DNA of 64,000 bases, from assembly GCF_013760845.1 (NCBI RefSeq), contig NZ_JACDUU010000001.1, forward strand, positions 404,082 through 468,081. The letters are read 5' to 3'. Positions 18,836 to 28,097 of this stretch are shown here, one piece after another. The stretch's first letter is position 1; every line of letters begins with the position of its first letter. The notes below the pieces were generated by a model. The model was not told the DNA's origin, did not search any database, and worked only from the letters and a program-made list of their open reading frames with translations. The position numbers were made by a program, and so were the translations under genes. This DNA is from [Anoxybacillus] calidus (GTDB lineage: Bacteria; Bacillota; Bacilli; Bacillales; Anoxybacillaceae).

Positions 18836-21568
18836 TCACTGCTGTTGTTCTACGCTTCCAGAAGCCCTCGGTCTATTAGGGAGATTATTTGTACCTGGTT
18901 CCGTCCCTGAATTATTACCGCCGTCTCCTGTGCCTGTGCCATTCCCGTTATTATTTCCTGGCGGTGGAGTAGTTGGGTCTGGTTGCGGTGGTGTTGGTTG
19001 GTCATCATGATCCCCAGGTTGTTCGCTATTATTTCCGTTACCTCCATTGTCTTCATCTCCGTCGTCATCCTCATTTCCGTTTCCGTTAGGCTGTCCGTTA
19101 TTGTCTAAATTGTTATCAGGTGAATTATCATCAGGTACATTGTCCTCAGGTGATGGCTGTTCTTCTGAATCATTATTTTGGTCATCGGTGTTTTCTCCTG
19201 GGACAGTGACAGTTGTTGAGACAGTTTCACTGCGTTGTTGTTCTTTCTCATGAACGGCAGTTACTTCGAACGTATAAACAGCGCCTGGAGTTGGTCCAGT
19301 CAGCGTTAATGCTAAATCGGAAGCGGTGAGAACTTGCGATTCTCCCTTGTCATTTGTAATACGAACCTCAAAAGTAACGTCTTCTAATTTTTCGCTATTA
19401 TAGCCCCATGATAAAGAAATGGAATTAGTAGCAGCATCATAAACTGCTTGCAGATTCGTTACAGGGCTTAATGGTTCAGGCTTATCTTCCGCTACTTTAG
19501 TAGGTTCTGCACCTTTGACAAAGCATTCATAGACAATTTCTGTTTCAGGCGTATATTTGCTGGCAATCATCGGAGGATTTGTTCCAATTTTAATCGGCAG
19601 CTTAACAACACTTTTCGGCATTTTGAAGTCTCCGCCTTCGCCGTTGTCAACGTGGCTAATTACTTCTCTAAACAGTAAGCGCGGAATTTTTTGTTCTCTC
19701 GTTGATAAATACGCTTCATCGCTGCGCTTGCTGAATCCGGTCCACACAGCGGCTGTGTAGTTCGGTGTATAACCGACAAACCAGCTATCTGGAACAGCTC
19801 CTTCCGGCAAGCCGAACTTTTGTCTTGTTTCTTTATCGTAGTTAGTTGTTCCTGTTTTTCCTGCAATATGCAAGCCAGGAACGTTGGCAAGTCTACCCGT
19901 ACCTACACTTGATTTCACGACGGATTTTAACATATCTGTGATCATGTACGCCGTATAGTCTTTCATCGCTGCTTTTGGTTCAGGCGTTAAATCGATTTCT
20001 GTGTTGTCTGGGAAGACAATTTTTTTGACAGCATGAGGCTTAATGTACACTCCATTATTGCCGAAAGCGCTATAAGCACCTGCCATTTGCAATGGAGAAA
20101 CTCCGTCTCTTAAACCTCCGACTGCATATGACTCATATATTTCGTCGAGCCCCATGCCTAGTTTATTCGCAAATTTTTTCGCGCGTTCTAAGCCCACTTC
20201 CTGTAACGCTTTTAATGCTGGAATGTTACGTGACTTAGCTAGGGCGACTCTCATTGACATTTGTCCCTCGTATGAACCGTCCCAGTTTTTAATTGGTGTT
20301 CCATCGGAATAAGAGTACGGTTCATCAACAAGCTGATGGTATGTCGACCATTTTAAATACTCGATGGCTGGACCGTAGTCAAGAATCGGCTTAATGGTCG
20401 AACCAGGCTGACCGACTTTTTCTGTCGCGAAGTTAAATCCGAACGCGACTCCGTCTTTATCGCGTCCGCCGCCAAGAGCGCGAATTTCTCCCGTTTTTGT
20501 ATCAAGAAGGGCAATGCCTGCCTGTAAATCTTTTTTGTCTGTGAAATATTCGTCAGAGTTTAATAAGTCTTCGACATATTGTTGTGCATCAGGGTCTAAT
20601 GTGGTGTAAATTTTTAAGCCGTCCTCGAAAACGTTGACGTCTGCTTCGTCAGTTACTTCTTTAATGACTTGATCGATAAATGCATCGTATGGAATAGCCG
20701 TATCTTGTTTATATTCTGCAAGCATCGATTTGACAGGTATTTTTTTTGCTTTCTCTGCTTCTTCTTTTGTGATAAACCCGTGTTTTTCCATTAAAGATAA
20801 TACAACATTGCGCCGTTTTTCTGCAGCTTCCGGGTGTTGGTATGGATTATAATTGTTTGGACTTTGCGGTAAACCAGCGAGCAATGCTGCTTCCGCAAGG
20901 GTTAAGTCATTCAAATCAGTTTTATTGAAATAAAACTCTGCTGCTTTTTTAACTCCGTAGATACGGTTGGAATAATAAACTTTATTTAGATACATTTCTA
21001 GAATTTCTTGTTTCGAATATTTTTGTTCAAGGCGAAATGCCAGCCATGCTTCTTGAGCTTTCCGTTTTAACGTTTTTTCTGGAGATAAAAACGAAAGCTT
21101 AACAACTTGCTGGGTAATGGTACTAGCACCTTCTGCCCCAAATCCTTCTTTCACGTTGGCGATCACAGCGGCACCAAGACGGATAAAATCGAGACCGTGA
21201 TGTTCGTAAAAGCGCACGTCTTCTGTCGCTAATACAGCTTCCTCTAACACTTTCGGTATTTCTTTATAGGAAATGTAAGTTCGCTTTTCCCCACCGCTTC
21301 CGAGTTCAGCAATTTTATTGCCATTCATATCGTAGATGGTTGATGATAGAGGATCTTTTATTTTTGCTTCATCAAGCGGTGGAGCATCCATGACAAAATA
21401 GGCAAATGTAGCGATGCCGCTAACCATGCCGATAGTTCCTAATAAAAGCAATGACAATACTAATTTTTTCAAGAAAGAACCCTTCTTTTGTTTTCCTGAT
21501 TTCTTTGGTTTAGATTGCTGCTTTTTTGCTTGTTTACGTTCTACACGAGAACGATATTCCTCTGTCAT
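18836..21568 (-). CDS. ponA: Class A penicillin-binding protein 1
   Basis: 910 residues. A Lys-rich cytoplasmic N-terminus is followed by one transmembrane helix (about residues 33-54). The GT51 glycosyltransferase domain carries the catalytic Glu in ATEDVRFYEHHG plus TITQQVVKL. The transpeptidase domain has SxxK as STIK (GQPGSTIKP), SxN as SRN and KTG as AGKTGTT. A fibronectin type III-like module follows (about residues 700-790), then an extremely Asn/Asp/Gly/Pro/Glu-rich low-complexity tail of about 115 residues. It polymerises and crosslinks peptidoglycan. It is immediately upstream of nothing but follows recU in the same direction, as in B. subtilis. Confidence 0.95.
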   Translation of the reverse strand: MTEEYRSRVERKQAKKQQSKPKKSGKQKKGSFLKKLVLSLLLLGTIGMVSGIATFAYFVMDAPPLDEAKIKDPLSSTIYDMNGNKIAELGSGGEKRTYISYKEIPKVLEEAVLATEDVRFYEHHGLDFIRLGAAVIANVKEGFGAEGASTITQQVVKLSFLSPEKTLKRKAQEAWLAFRLEQKYSKQEILEMYLNKVYYSNRIYGVKKAAEFYFNKTDLNDLTLAEAALLAGLPQSPNNYNPYQHPEAAEKRRNVVLSLMEKHGFITKEEAEKAKKIPVKSMLAEYKQDTAIPYDAFIDQVIKEVTDEADVNVFEDGLKIYTTLDPDAQQYVEDLLNSDEYFTDKKDLQAGIALLDTKTGEIRALGGGRDKDGVAFGFNFATEKVGQPGSTIKPILDYGPAIEYLKWSTYHQLVDEPYSYSDGTPIKNWDGSYEGQMSMRVALAKSRNIPALKALQEVGLERAKKFANKLGMGLDEIYESYAVGGLRDGVSPLQMAGAYSAFGNNGVYIKPHAVKKIVFPDNTEIDLTPEPKAAMKDYTAYMITDMLKSVVKSSVGTGRLANVPGLHIAGKTGTTNYDKETRQKFGLPEGAVPDSWFVGYTPNYTAAVWTGFSKRSDEAYLSTREQKIPRLLFREVISHVDNGEGGDFKMPKSVVKLPIKIGTNPPMIASKYTPETEIVYECFVKGAEPTKVAEDKPEPLSPVTNLQAVYDAATNSISLSWGYNSEKLEDVTFEVRITNDKGESQVLTASDLALTLTGPTPGAVYTFEVTAVHEKEQQRSETVSTTVTVPGENTDDQNNDSEEQPSPEDNVPDDNSPDNNLDNNGQPNGNGNEDDDGDEDNGGNGNNSEQPGDHDDQPTPPQPDPTTPPPGNNNGNGTGTGDGGNNSGTEPGTNNLPNRPRASGSVEQQQ

Positions 21569-21635
21569 AAGCCAATCCTGCCTTTCTAATATTTGAAAGA
21601 TTAATTTTGCGCTAACGGTCCGTTATAATTCACTC

Positions 21636-22253
21636 TTAAACGGACGCCTCGTTAAAGTAGACTTTTTCTACTATTTTAATATAATCAATCGGTGGTTGAT
21701 AGCCAAGCGAAATGTAATGGCCGTATTGTTCGACTTCATGCTTGGCAATCGATTTTCGGCCGCCAGTTTGATGGCGATGCCAAAACGTGAGCAAGTGTTT
21801 CGCATCCAGAAGATATGTTTCATTTAATGTAGTAAACCGTAAAATCACAAAACAAATGCCGTCGTGTTCAAGAATTTGTTTCATATGATGAATTTGGTGT
21901 TCATGGAAGTTTTGCAGCGGGAACGCTGTTTTATTCCGCGTTTCTTTTGCTTCAAAATCAATATATCTTCCTCTATATATTCCGTTATAGTCGGTAGTGG
22001 ATGCCTGTTTAAAATAAGCCTCTTTAATGACGGCAGCGCTCCGCTTTGGATAGTCAACATGAACGATTTGGATAGGAGTTGGCTTTTTATGAATAACAGC
22101 AATGCCATGCTCCCGATAAAATTCATTCGTAGCATTCAAGTCGTTTTCTAGTGTCATTCCGCGATTTGCGTAATTTGTTTCAAGCGGAGAAGCAGGCTTC
22201 GCTTGGTTATTTACCTGATGATAAACTCTTCCCCCGGGATATTTGAACATCAC
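21636..22253 (-). CDS. recU: Holliday junction resolvase RecU
   Basis: 205 residues. The nuclease core [20 protein letters not shown] contains the PD-(D/E)XK-like Asp, Glu and Lys residues, and [11 protein letters not shown] is the family's N-terminal signature. It resolves recombination intermediates with RuvAB. Start: GTG 22253 is followed directly by ATG 22250, and both fit the AAAGGAG site; the difference is one residue. It is cotranscribed with ponA (67-base gap) and divergent from yppD. Confidence 0.95.
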   Translation of the reverse strand: MMFKYPGGRVYHQVNNQAKPASPLETNYANRGMTLENDLNATNEFYREHGIAVIHKKPTPIQIVHVDYPKRSAAVIKEAYFKQASTTDYNGIYRGRYIDFEAKETRNKTAFPLQNFHEHQIHHMKQILEHDGICFVILRFTTLNETYLLDAKHLLTFWHRHQTGGRKSIAKHEVEQYGHYISLGYQPPIDYIKIVEKVYFNEASV

Positions 22254-22537
22254 GGCTCATCTCCTTTGAATGCCTATAATTATATCACAGCACGGGAAAA
22301 ATGGAATGTAAATCATTTGGCAGTTAACGAAAAATACTGTCACAGTAATAACGGTTACCATAAGACAAGCTTTTTTGTCAAAAATATTTATACGAGGTGT
22401 TATTTGTCGAAACGCCGCGATATGAAAGAGTATACCACTTTCTTTGCCGAATACCTTCTAGTTTTGTCGTCTAGGCAGGGAGGGAAAAGGAAATAGCGAA
22501 TTTTAATAGCCAAAGAGGGATTGGGGGAGGAGAAAAG

Positions 22538-22792
22538 ATGGAAATGCGCTGGGTGAAAAAGGAAGAAGTAGAAAAGCAGTTGAATGAGATTTTTCAATTA
22601 ATGCAGGAGATTGATTATAAAATGGATGATATCATTCACTCTGTTATTGTAGAACATTGCAAACAAAAAGAAGCACATATTCATGAATTGACAAAACGGT
22701 TGGAAAAGGTGGAAAATCATTTAGACAGCGAAACAATGAAACAAGCAGATGTTTTTCAAAACACTGTCCCGCTGTCGGCATTCAGTTCATAA
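22538..22792 (+). CDS. yppD: YppD-like small protein
   Basis: 84 residues behind GGGGGAGG. Highly charged and predicted coiled coil (QLNEIFQLMQEID, then HIHELTKRLEKVENHL). Name based on position between recU and yppE; no function known. The upstream 280 bases separate it from divergent recU and contain no obvious other feature. Confidence 0.6.
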   Translation: MEMRWVKKEEVEKQLNEIFQLMQEIDYKMDDIIHSVIVEHCKQKEAHIHELTKRLEKVENHLDSETMKQADVFQNTVPLSAFSS

Positions 22793-22827
22793 CTTCAGTT
22801 ATTGCTAAACAACATGAGGTGATATCA

Positions 22828-23202
22828 TTGAATCAACAACTTCGACAACTTACAGAGAATCTGCTTGAGTATAATCATCGCATGCTGGTCATTGCCGAAC
22901 AGACACAGCATAGCAGCAATGAGTCTGATTTTTTTGGCACGGTAAAACCGTTTGCCGATGAAGTAAAACAAGTCACAGATACATGGAAAGCCATAGCGTT
23001 ACAATGGGTGCACCATGAGAAACCGAAACATATATACCCTCTGCAAATTGAAGCAGTGAGTGAAAACATCGAAAAATTATCGGTTGAAATCTTTTACCCA
23101 ACAGTAAAATTGCATAGAATCAAGCAGTTGCATCAGTCGATTGAGTATACATTGATGCTTATCATTGAACGTCTACAGGAAATGCCCCCGCAAAAGAAAT
23201 GA
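22828..23202 (+). CDS. yppE: YppE family protein (DUF1798)
   Basis: 124 residues from TTG 22828; GAGGTG at 22816-22821 overlaps the alternative GTG 22819. All-helical bundle with His-rich spots (EKPKHIYP, LHRIKQLHQSIE), the size of B. subtilis YppE (about 123). Function unknown. Order yppD-yppE-(small gene)-yppF-yppG is conserved. Confidence 0.8.
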   Translation: MNQQLRQLTENLLEYNHRMLVIAEQTQHSSNESDFFGTVKPFADEVKQVTDTWKAIALQWVHHEKPKHIYPLQIEAVSENIEKLSVEIFYPTVKLHRIKQLHQSIEYTLMLIIERLQEMPPQKK

Positions 23203-23317
23203 GCAGGGGTCTTTTTATTTCGTATCATAAAATAAAGGGAGGTTTTTTCATGTAAGAATTTTCCTCCCTTAATTCAGCGGTGTTTGTGCATATTGTTCAT
23301 GAAACGATGTGCAAACG

Positions 23318-23488
23318 CTACAAATCTTTTTCTACGTTAATGGAAACAGGACGATTTTCTTCACTTGCGGCAGGTTCAATCGCAAACTCAACTCTTTCCG
23401 TGTTTTTTGGAGGAACATTTGTGCCGTACTTTGGTTTTTCTTGTTTATGTCCTTTACGTTTATGGTTAAAATGAACGCCTCTACCCAT
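23318..23488 (-). CDS. Small basic protein, likely spore-associated, unknown function
   Basis: 56 residues from ATG 23488, behind AAAGGAGG, so the longer frame to 23641 (which crosses repeat R6) is rejected. The N-terminus MGRGVHFNHKRKGHKQEK is strongly basic with two His-containing patches. The C-terminal half is acidic. In B. subtilis a small spore protein gene (sspM) occupies this place between yppE and yppF, but the sequence does not resemble SspM as I know it. A sporulation role is inference from context. Confidence 0.55.
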   Translation of the reverse strand: MGRGVHFNHKRKGHKQEKPKYGTNVPPKNTERVEFAIEPAASEENRPVSINVEKDL

Positions 23489-23544
23489 GATGAACGCCTC
23501 CTTTTCTTTTTTACTATGGCATTTCTGGAGTATGAATATACATA

Positions 23545-23660
23545 AAAAGGGTCTGACTCTAAAGAAAGTGTCAGATCCCATATAGTACATAACGTTAGAT
23601 AAGAATACTATATATGATGGATTTCGCGTGAGATCAGACACTTTTAAGTCAGCCCCTTTA
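23545..23660. repeat. Long-palindrome repeat, copy R6
   Basis: Arms AAAGGGTCTGACT / AGTCAGCCCCTTT outside; AAGTGTCAGATCCCA / GCGTGAGATCAGACACTT inside; ATATAGTACATA / TACTATATATGA at the tip. It lies between yppF (minus) and the small basic gene (minus). Confidence 0.75.
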
Positions 23661-23667
23661 TTGCTAC

Positions 23668-23868
23668 TTATAAGCCAACATATTCACCTTTATAGTGGGG
23701 AGTACATGCCCCTGCTGCTTCTAATTCGCGAATGATATCGCGGTATTGGGCAATTGTCATTTGTCCGCGAAGGTAAGCTTGTCTTGCGAAATCAAGTAAT
23801 TCGTTAACATCGGCCGGCTCATAATTTCTGACGGAAATAAAATTCATTTTTAATTCCAGTACATTCAC
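23668..23868 (-). CDS. yppF: YppF family protein
   Basis: 66 residues from GTG 23868, placed 6 bases after GGGGGAG; a TTG at 23874 is too close to that site. The core NELLDFARQAYLRGQMTIAQYRDIIRELE (split here as NELLDFARQAYLRGQ and TIAQYRDIIRELE) is a helical SinR/YppF-type pattern. Function unknown. Divergent from yppG. Confidence 0.8.
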   Translation of the reverse strand: MNVLELKMNFISVRNYEPADVNELLDFARQAYLRGQMTIAQYRDIIRELEAAGACTPHYKGEYVGL

Positions 23869-24038
23869 GTACAACTCCCCCTTACTTCCTTTTTATCCAT
23901 CTTATCATAAAAGTAAAGAATTTATGTAAATTCAAAAAATTGAAACTTCCGACAATTCGTGACATATTTTTTATTTCACCTTTTTGAGGTAAATGTCATA
24001 CATTGATAGCAGCCTAACTTTCGGGGGAGGAATTTTCA

Positions 24039-24392
24039 ATGTATCGTTATCCACAATCCGGCATGTTTCCAGCGCCTTCATCAGCTTTCCCGTATTATGA
24101 TGTATCGCATCCTTGGCACATGCAGCAAGCATTTCCATATTATCAAGGACCTCCATATCATTCAATGTGGCAGCAACCTTCTGCTTCACCGTATCCAACT
24201 CCTTATCCGAAGCCGTATTCGCCAATCAAGCCGCAAGCGCCTGGATGGCAGTCCATCATGTCGCAGTTTAAAACAAAAGATGGAACATTTGATATTAATA
24301 AAATGATGAATACAATGGGGCAGATGGTGAATGCTGTCAACCAGGTAGGCTCAATGATTAAAGGGCTGTCGCAAACGTTTAAAATTTCATGA
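24039..24392 (+). CDS. yppG: YppG family protein
   Basis: 117 residues behind GGGGGAGG. The first 75 residues are a Pro/Tyr/Gln/His-rich low-complexity stretch (HMQQAFPYYQGPPYHS). The C-terminal 40 residues are a conserved helical region (GTFDINKMMNTMGQMVNAV). The composition resembles spore-coat proteins; the family's role is not established. Confidence 0.85.
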   Translation: MYRYPQSGMFPAPSSAFPYYDVSHPWHMQQAFPYYQGPPYHSMWQQPSASPYPTPYPKPYSPIKPQAPGWQSIMSQFKTKDGTFDINKMMNTMGQMVNAVNQVGSMIKGLSQTFKIS

Positions 24393-24485
24393 TATGGTTA
24401 TAGACGAGAGCTGGTGTTAGGCATATTGCGGAGATAAAAATGTCATCATTGACGAAAAAACCGCGGTATGTCGTTCACCGCGGTT

Positions 24486-24740
24486 CTACAATAAAAGCTC
24501 ATAAACTTCATTCAATTGATATACACGCTCAAAATCTTGCTCATCCATCGCATATTTTATTTCATCCGGAAGAATGCGATCTAAAAACGCGACTTCTTTT
24601 TGTGATAAATCACGGACAAACTCTCCTTCATTTCTATACGGGTTCCTTATCAACTTATGATAAATGATACGAGGAGTTTGATCATGGTGTTCTGTATAAT
24701 TCGATAAAATCTCACGTAAATAAGCTAACGTCTTTTCCAC
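24486..24740 (-). CDS. csgA: Sigma-G-dependent sporulation protein CsgA
   Basis: 84 residues with the family pattern LAYLREILSNY at the start and DFERVYQLNEVYELLL at the end. CsgA is a forespore-expressed small protein of unknown function. It starts with GTG, whose G is the last base of the upstream gene's TAG stop (TAGTG). Its GAGGAGG site lies inside that upstream gene, so translation is coupled. Confidence 0.85.
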   Translation of the reverse strand: MEKTLAYLREILSNYTEHHDQTPRIIYHKLIRNPYRNEGEFVRDLSQKEVAFLDRILPDEIKYAMDEQDFERVYQLNEVYELLL

Positions 24741-24919
24741 TATTTTTTCTCCTCCTCAAAAAATGCTTTCAATTCTTCACTGGCTTTATTTCCTTTGTCA
24801 ATGTATGGATTTTCTTCTGTTATTGTTTGTGGGTCTAAGTTCGTTTTGATGACAAGCTTCACTTCCGTCGACGGTTCAGCAATGATTCGGTGAAAACTTC
24901 TGTCTTCATGCTTATCCAT
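24740..24919 (-). CDS. Small protein coupled to csgA, YbxH-like by position
   Basis: 59 residues: ATG 24919 behind GGAGGTG, ending FFEEEKK. Sequence visible: VKLVIKTNLDPQTITEENP and a helical acidic tail. In B. subtilis csgA follows ybxH, of similar size, so this may be its equivalent; I did not verify similarity. The overlapping stop/start with csgA supports a two-gene sporulation operon. Confidence 0.65.
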   Translation of the reverse strand: MDKHEDRSFHRIIAEPSTEVKLVIKTNLDPQTITEENPYIDKGNKASEELKAFFEEEKK

Positions 24920-25053
24920 TTACAACACCTCCTAGAACTAGAGTGACGAAACAAAGCGGAAAGTATGTATGAGTGAAACGGAAGAATTTGTGAGAGTAAA
25001 CATAGATGAGAACGTGTAAACTATTGAATGAAAATCATTAAAAGAGGTGAGAA

Positions 25054-25203
25054 ATGATGACAAACCGCAATGATAATCGCGAACGAAAAAACAAATATCC
25101 GAACAATAAGCTAAGCAATGAATTTGCCAAAGAATTCAACATTCAAAACGATCCGACGCCAGAGGAAAATGCAAAATACGGCAGTAAATCTCATAAAAAT
25201 TAA
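25054..25203 (+). CDS. Small hydrophilic protein, possibly spore-related
   Basis: 49 residues behind AGAGGTGAG; two adjacent ATG codons at 25054 and 25057. It contains ERKNKYPNNKLSNEFAKEFN and ends GSKSHKN. The Asn/Lys-rich composition resembles minor small spore proteins, but I recognise no family. Repeat R7 begins one base after the stop, acting as its terminator. Confidence 0.55.
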   Translation: MMTNRNDNRERKNKYPNNKLSNEFAKEFNIQNDPTPEENAKYGSKSHKN

Positions 25204-25291
25204 GGCTGCCTCAATCAGTGTCTGATCTCACACATCATAATACATTGTTTATGGTGGTCGTGTGGTCTGACACTTTACTCGAGGGCAGCCT
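25204..25291. repeat. Long-palindrome repeat, copy R7 (shared terminator)
   Basis: Outer arms GGCTGCCTC / GAGGGCAGCC. Inner arms CAGTGTCTGATCTCACA / TGTGGTCTGACACTT. It lies between convergent genes 25054-25203 and the Hsp20 gene. Confidence 0.75.
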
Positions 25292-25313
25292 CGTTTATTG
25301 ATTTGTTCTACGT

Positions 25314-25796
25314 TTAGTTTTCTTCCACATCAATCAATTTTCGTCGCTGTGGGAAACGAATGACTAATTTTCCATCGTGAAGCGATGCTTTTATTTCTTT
25401 TTCTGAAACTGGGTAAGGCAATGGAATCGTTCGTTTAATATTTTGATAAGTTTGTTTTTTCTGATAAGTGTGAGACTGTTCATTTACTGATTCAATCGTT
25501 TCATTGTTTTTCACAGTCAAAATTAAATGATCGTCAATAAACTCTAATTCAATTTGATTGCTCTTTACATTCGGAAGATGAGCGGTAATGATGTATTCTT
25601 GTTTTGTTTCATGAACGTCAATTGGGATATATGTTTGCTTAAACGTCTGCTGGAAATAGTCATCAAGCGTTTCCAGCATTTTTTGCAATGGGCGCTCATC
25701 GAAAAATTCCTCGACTATGTCCAACAAATGTTGAAGCGCATCAGTGTCTTGTTTCTTCTTGATTGGTGGTTGAAATTGTTCACTCACAACAGGCAA
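25314..25796 (-). CDS. Hsp20/alpha-crystallin family small heat-shock protein
   Basis: 160 residues. The helical N-terminal arm (residues 1-60) precedes the alpha-crystallin domain with YIITAHLPNVKSNQIELEF and the conserved ASLHDGKLVIRFP near the C-terminus. The usual A-x-x-x-G-x-L signature is ASLHDGKL. A holdase that binds unfolding proteins. Distinct from the second Hsp20 at 29147-29590. Confidence 0.85.
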   Translation of the reverse strand: MPVVSEQFQPPIKKKQDTDALQHLLDIVEEFFDERPLQKMLETLDDYFQQTFKQTYIPIDVHETKQEYIITAHLPNVKSNQIELEFIDDHLILTVKNNETIESVNEQSHTYQKKQTYQNIKRTIPLPYPVSEKEIKASLHDGKLVIRFPQRRKLIDVEEN

Positions 25797-26054
25797 CTCC
25801 TTTCATGACCGTTCATCAGATTTTCAATTTAGTCTATGCATCAACCATAAAAAAGTGACTTTATAAAAATAAATGAAACTTTTTTCGTTCAAATACGTCT
25901 TATTAAAGTAGAAATGGAAAAGAGAAGCTGTTTAAAGAACAAAGGTCAAAATTTCACTATTATTTGCGAATTTTATAATGGATTTGAAGCAGAAGATGTT
26001 GGTAGGACATTTGTACATATGTTTCAAATTTATTGATGAAAGGTGAGAGAAATC

Positions 26055-26246
26055 TTGGATCATTTCCAACGAGAGGAAGTTGCAGAAAAAAATCGGGTTC
26101 GCCGTGTTGTGGAAAAGTTTAAAAAACGCGGAATTAATATCAGTGCTTGCAAGCCAAGAGCAGCTATGTCTTTATCAGTGGCAAGTGCATTTGACAACAC
26201 GAAAAAGATGTTTTGTTGCGGTGAGTTTAGCGAAAATTTTTACTAG
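26055..26246 (+). CDS. Hypothetical small protein
   Basis: 63 residues from TTG 26055 behind AAAGGTGAG. Basic N-terminal helix (EKNRVRRVVEKFKKRGIN), then three Cys residues including a CC pair near the end (MFCCGEF). No family recognised. It ends just upstream of the glpD promoter. Confidence 0.5.
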   Translation: MDHFQREEVAEKNRVRRVVEKFKKRGINISACKPRAAMSLSVASAFDNTKKMFCCGEFSENFY

Positions 26247-26262
26247 ATAAATGAAAAATTTA

Positions 26263-26271
26263 TGCTATAAT
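26263..26271 (+). promoter_or_regulatory. glpD promoter (extended -10)
   Basis: TGCTATAAT at 26263-26271 is an extended -10 element; the -35 region is poor. It directly precedes the glpD leader terminator. Confidence 0.6.
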
Positions 26272-26289
26272 AAAAATAAGTTAATATTT

Positions 26290-26375
26290 TGTCAGGAGAA
26301 CAGGAGAGACCATACATGCATGATAAGTGTCGGCTTGTCATGTTTGTAGTGGTCTCTTTTTATTTTTTAAGGGGG
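26290..26375 (+). promoter_or_regulatory. glpD leader with terminator, probable GlpP antitermination target
   Basis: GAGACCA (26306-26312) pairs with TGGTCTC (26350-26356), followed by TTTTTATTTTTT. A further inner stem-loop is possible. In B. subtilis the glpD leader has a terminator that the antiterminator GlpP overcomes when glycerol-3-phosphate is present. The same arrangement here suggests the same control; the GlpP gene is not in the window. Confidence 0.75.
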
Positions 26376-26385
26376 AGTTTGGAAT

Positions 26386-28053
26386 ATGTTTTCAAGTAGA
26401 AAACGTCAAATGTTTTTAGAGAGAATGAATGAAAGTGTATACGATGTGCTCATTATCGGAGGGGGGATTACCGGATGCGGCATTGCGTTAGATGCGGCAA
26501 GCAGAGGCTTGAAAACCGCACTCGTTGAAATGCAGGATTTTGCAGCTGGAACCTCGAGCCGTTCCACAAAGCTTGTTCATGGCGGGCTTCGTTATTTAAA
26601 GCAGTTTGAAATCAAAATGGTGTCCGAGGTTGGTAAAGAAAGAGCCATCGTCTACGAAAATGGTCCGCATGTTACGACTCCGGAATGGATGTTATTGCCG
26701 ATTTATAAAGAAGGGACGTTCGGCAAATTTACGACATCGATTGGACTGAAATTGTATGATTACTTGGCGGACGTGAAAAAAAGTGAGCGGCGGAAAATGT
26801 TGAACGTTGAAGAAACGTTGAAAAAGGAACCGCTTTTGAAACAAGAAGGTCTTCTTGGTGGTGGCTATTATGTTGAATATCGAACCGACGATGCCCGGCT
26901 AACGATGGAAGTCATAAAAAAAGCGGCAGAACTCGGAGCGCATGCAGTTAATTATGTCAAAGTCGAAGAATTTCTTTATGAAGAAAAGAAAGTGATCGGT
27001 GTGCGCTGTGTCGATCAAATCAGCCTGCACTCTTACAACGTATATGCGAGAAAAATTATTAATGCGGCTGGTCCTTGGGTAGACACATTGCGCGAAAAGG
27101 ACGGTTCAAAATCAGGAAAAACGCTTCGCTTAACAAAGGGAGTTCATATCGTGATTGATCAAAAACGGTTCCCGCTAAAGCAGGCGATTTATTTCGATAC
27201 ACAAGATGGGCGTATGGTTTTTGCCATTCCACGCGATGGAAAAACATATGTCGGCACAACGGATACGTTTTATAACGAAGATATTGCCAATCCAAAAATG
27301 ACATCAAAGGATCGTGAATACTTAATAAACGCTATTAATGGAATGTTTCCAAGCGTTCACCTTACAGAAAAAGACATCGAATCGAGCTGGGCGGGATTGC
27401 GTCCGCTCATTCATGAAGAAGGGAAGGCGCCTTCTGAAATTTCCCGTAAAGACGAGATTTGGCAGTCTCCATCAGGGCTGATTACTATTGCAGGCGGGAA
27501 ATTAACAGGATATCGAAAAATGGCCGAAACGGTTGTCGACTTAGTAATGAAGCAATGGAGTGAAGAAGGATACGGAACATTTAAACCATGCCAAACGAAA
27601 ACATTGCCGATTTCCGGTGGGAATGTCGGTTCTTCCCATGCTTTTTTACAGTTTGTAGAGAAAAAGGCGATAGAAGCGCGGCAGTACGGTTTTACAGAAC
27701 AACAAGGAAGACAGCTGGCGAAACAATATGGAGCGAATGTAGATCAGCTTTTTGAAATTGGCGAAAAATATAATGAAGAGAGCGGGATACCACGAGACAT
27801 ATTTGCAACCCTTGTCTATGCAATAGAAGAGGAGATGACTGTTAAGCCAGTCGATTATTTTATTCGCCGGACTGGAGCGCTGTTTTTCAATATTGATTGG
27901 GTGCGGAGATGGAAGAAGCCGGTCATCAACTATATGGCCAGTATTTTAAACTGGACGGAAGAACAAAAGCAGGCGTATAGTGAAGAATTGGAACAAGCGC
28001 TGCATGACGCAACGGTTCCATGCGATGAGTCATTGTTAAAAATAAGCATATAA
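26386..28053 (+). CDS. glpD: Aerobic glycerol-3-phosphate dehydrogenase
   Basis: 555 residues. FAD-binding [19 protein letters not shown] at about 24-42, then [15 protein letters not shown]. The C-terminal DAO_C helical domain ends the protein. It oxidises glycerol-3-phosphate to dihydroxyacetone phosphate at the membrane, feeding electrons to quinone; its product is also the MgsA substrate. Ribosome-binding site AAGGGGGAG. Single-gene unit ending at a bidirectional terminator. Confidence 0.96.
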   Translation: MFSSRKRQMFLERMNESVYDVLIIGGGITGCGIALDAASRGLKTALVEMQDFAAGTSSRSTKLVHGGLRYLKQFEIKMVSEVGKERAIVYENGPHVTTPEWMLLPIYKEGTFGKFTTSIGLKLYDYLADVKKSERRKMLNVEETLKKEPLLKQEGLLGGGYYVEYRTDDARLTMEVIKKAAELGAHAVNYVKVEEFLYEEKKVIGVRCVDQISLHSYNVYARKIINAAGPWVDTLREKDGSKSGKTLRLTKGVHIVIDQKRFPLKQAIYFDTQDGRMVFAIPRDGKTYVGTTDTFYNEDIANPKMTSKDREYLINAINGMFPSVHLTEKDIESSWAGLRPLIHEEGKAPSEISRKDEIWQSPSGLITIAGGKLTGYRKMAETVVDLVMKQWSEEGYGTFKPCQTKTLPISGGNVGSSHAFLQFVEKKAIEARQYGFTEQQGRQLAKQYGANVDQLFEIGEKYNEESGIPRDIFATLVYAIEEEMTVKPVDYFIRRTGALFFNIDWVRRWKKPVINYMASILNWTEEQKQAYSEELEQALHDATVPCDESLLKISI

Positions 28054-28055
28054 TT

Positions 28056-28097
28056 GAGAAAAACAGTGTCAAGAATTTTTCTTAGACACTGTTTTTC
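28056..28097. terminator. Bidirectional terminator between glpD and ecsC-like gene
   Basis: AAAAACAGTGTC and GACACTGTTTTT arms with a 14-base loop. A-tract and T-tract on both sides suit termination in both directions. Confidence 0.85.
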
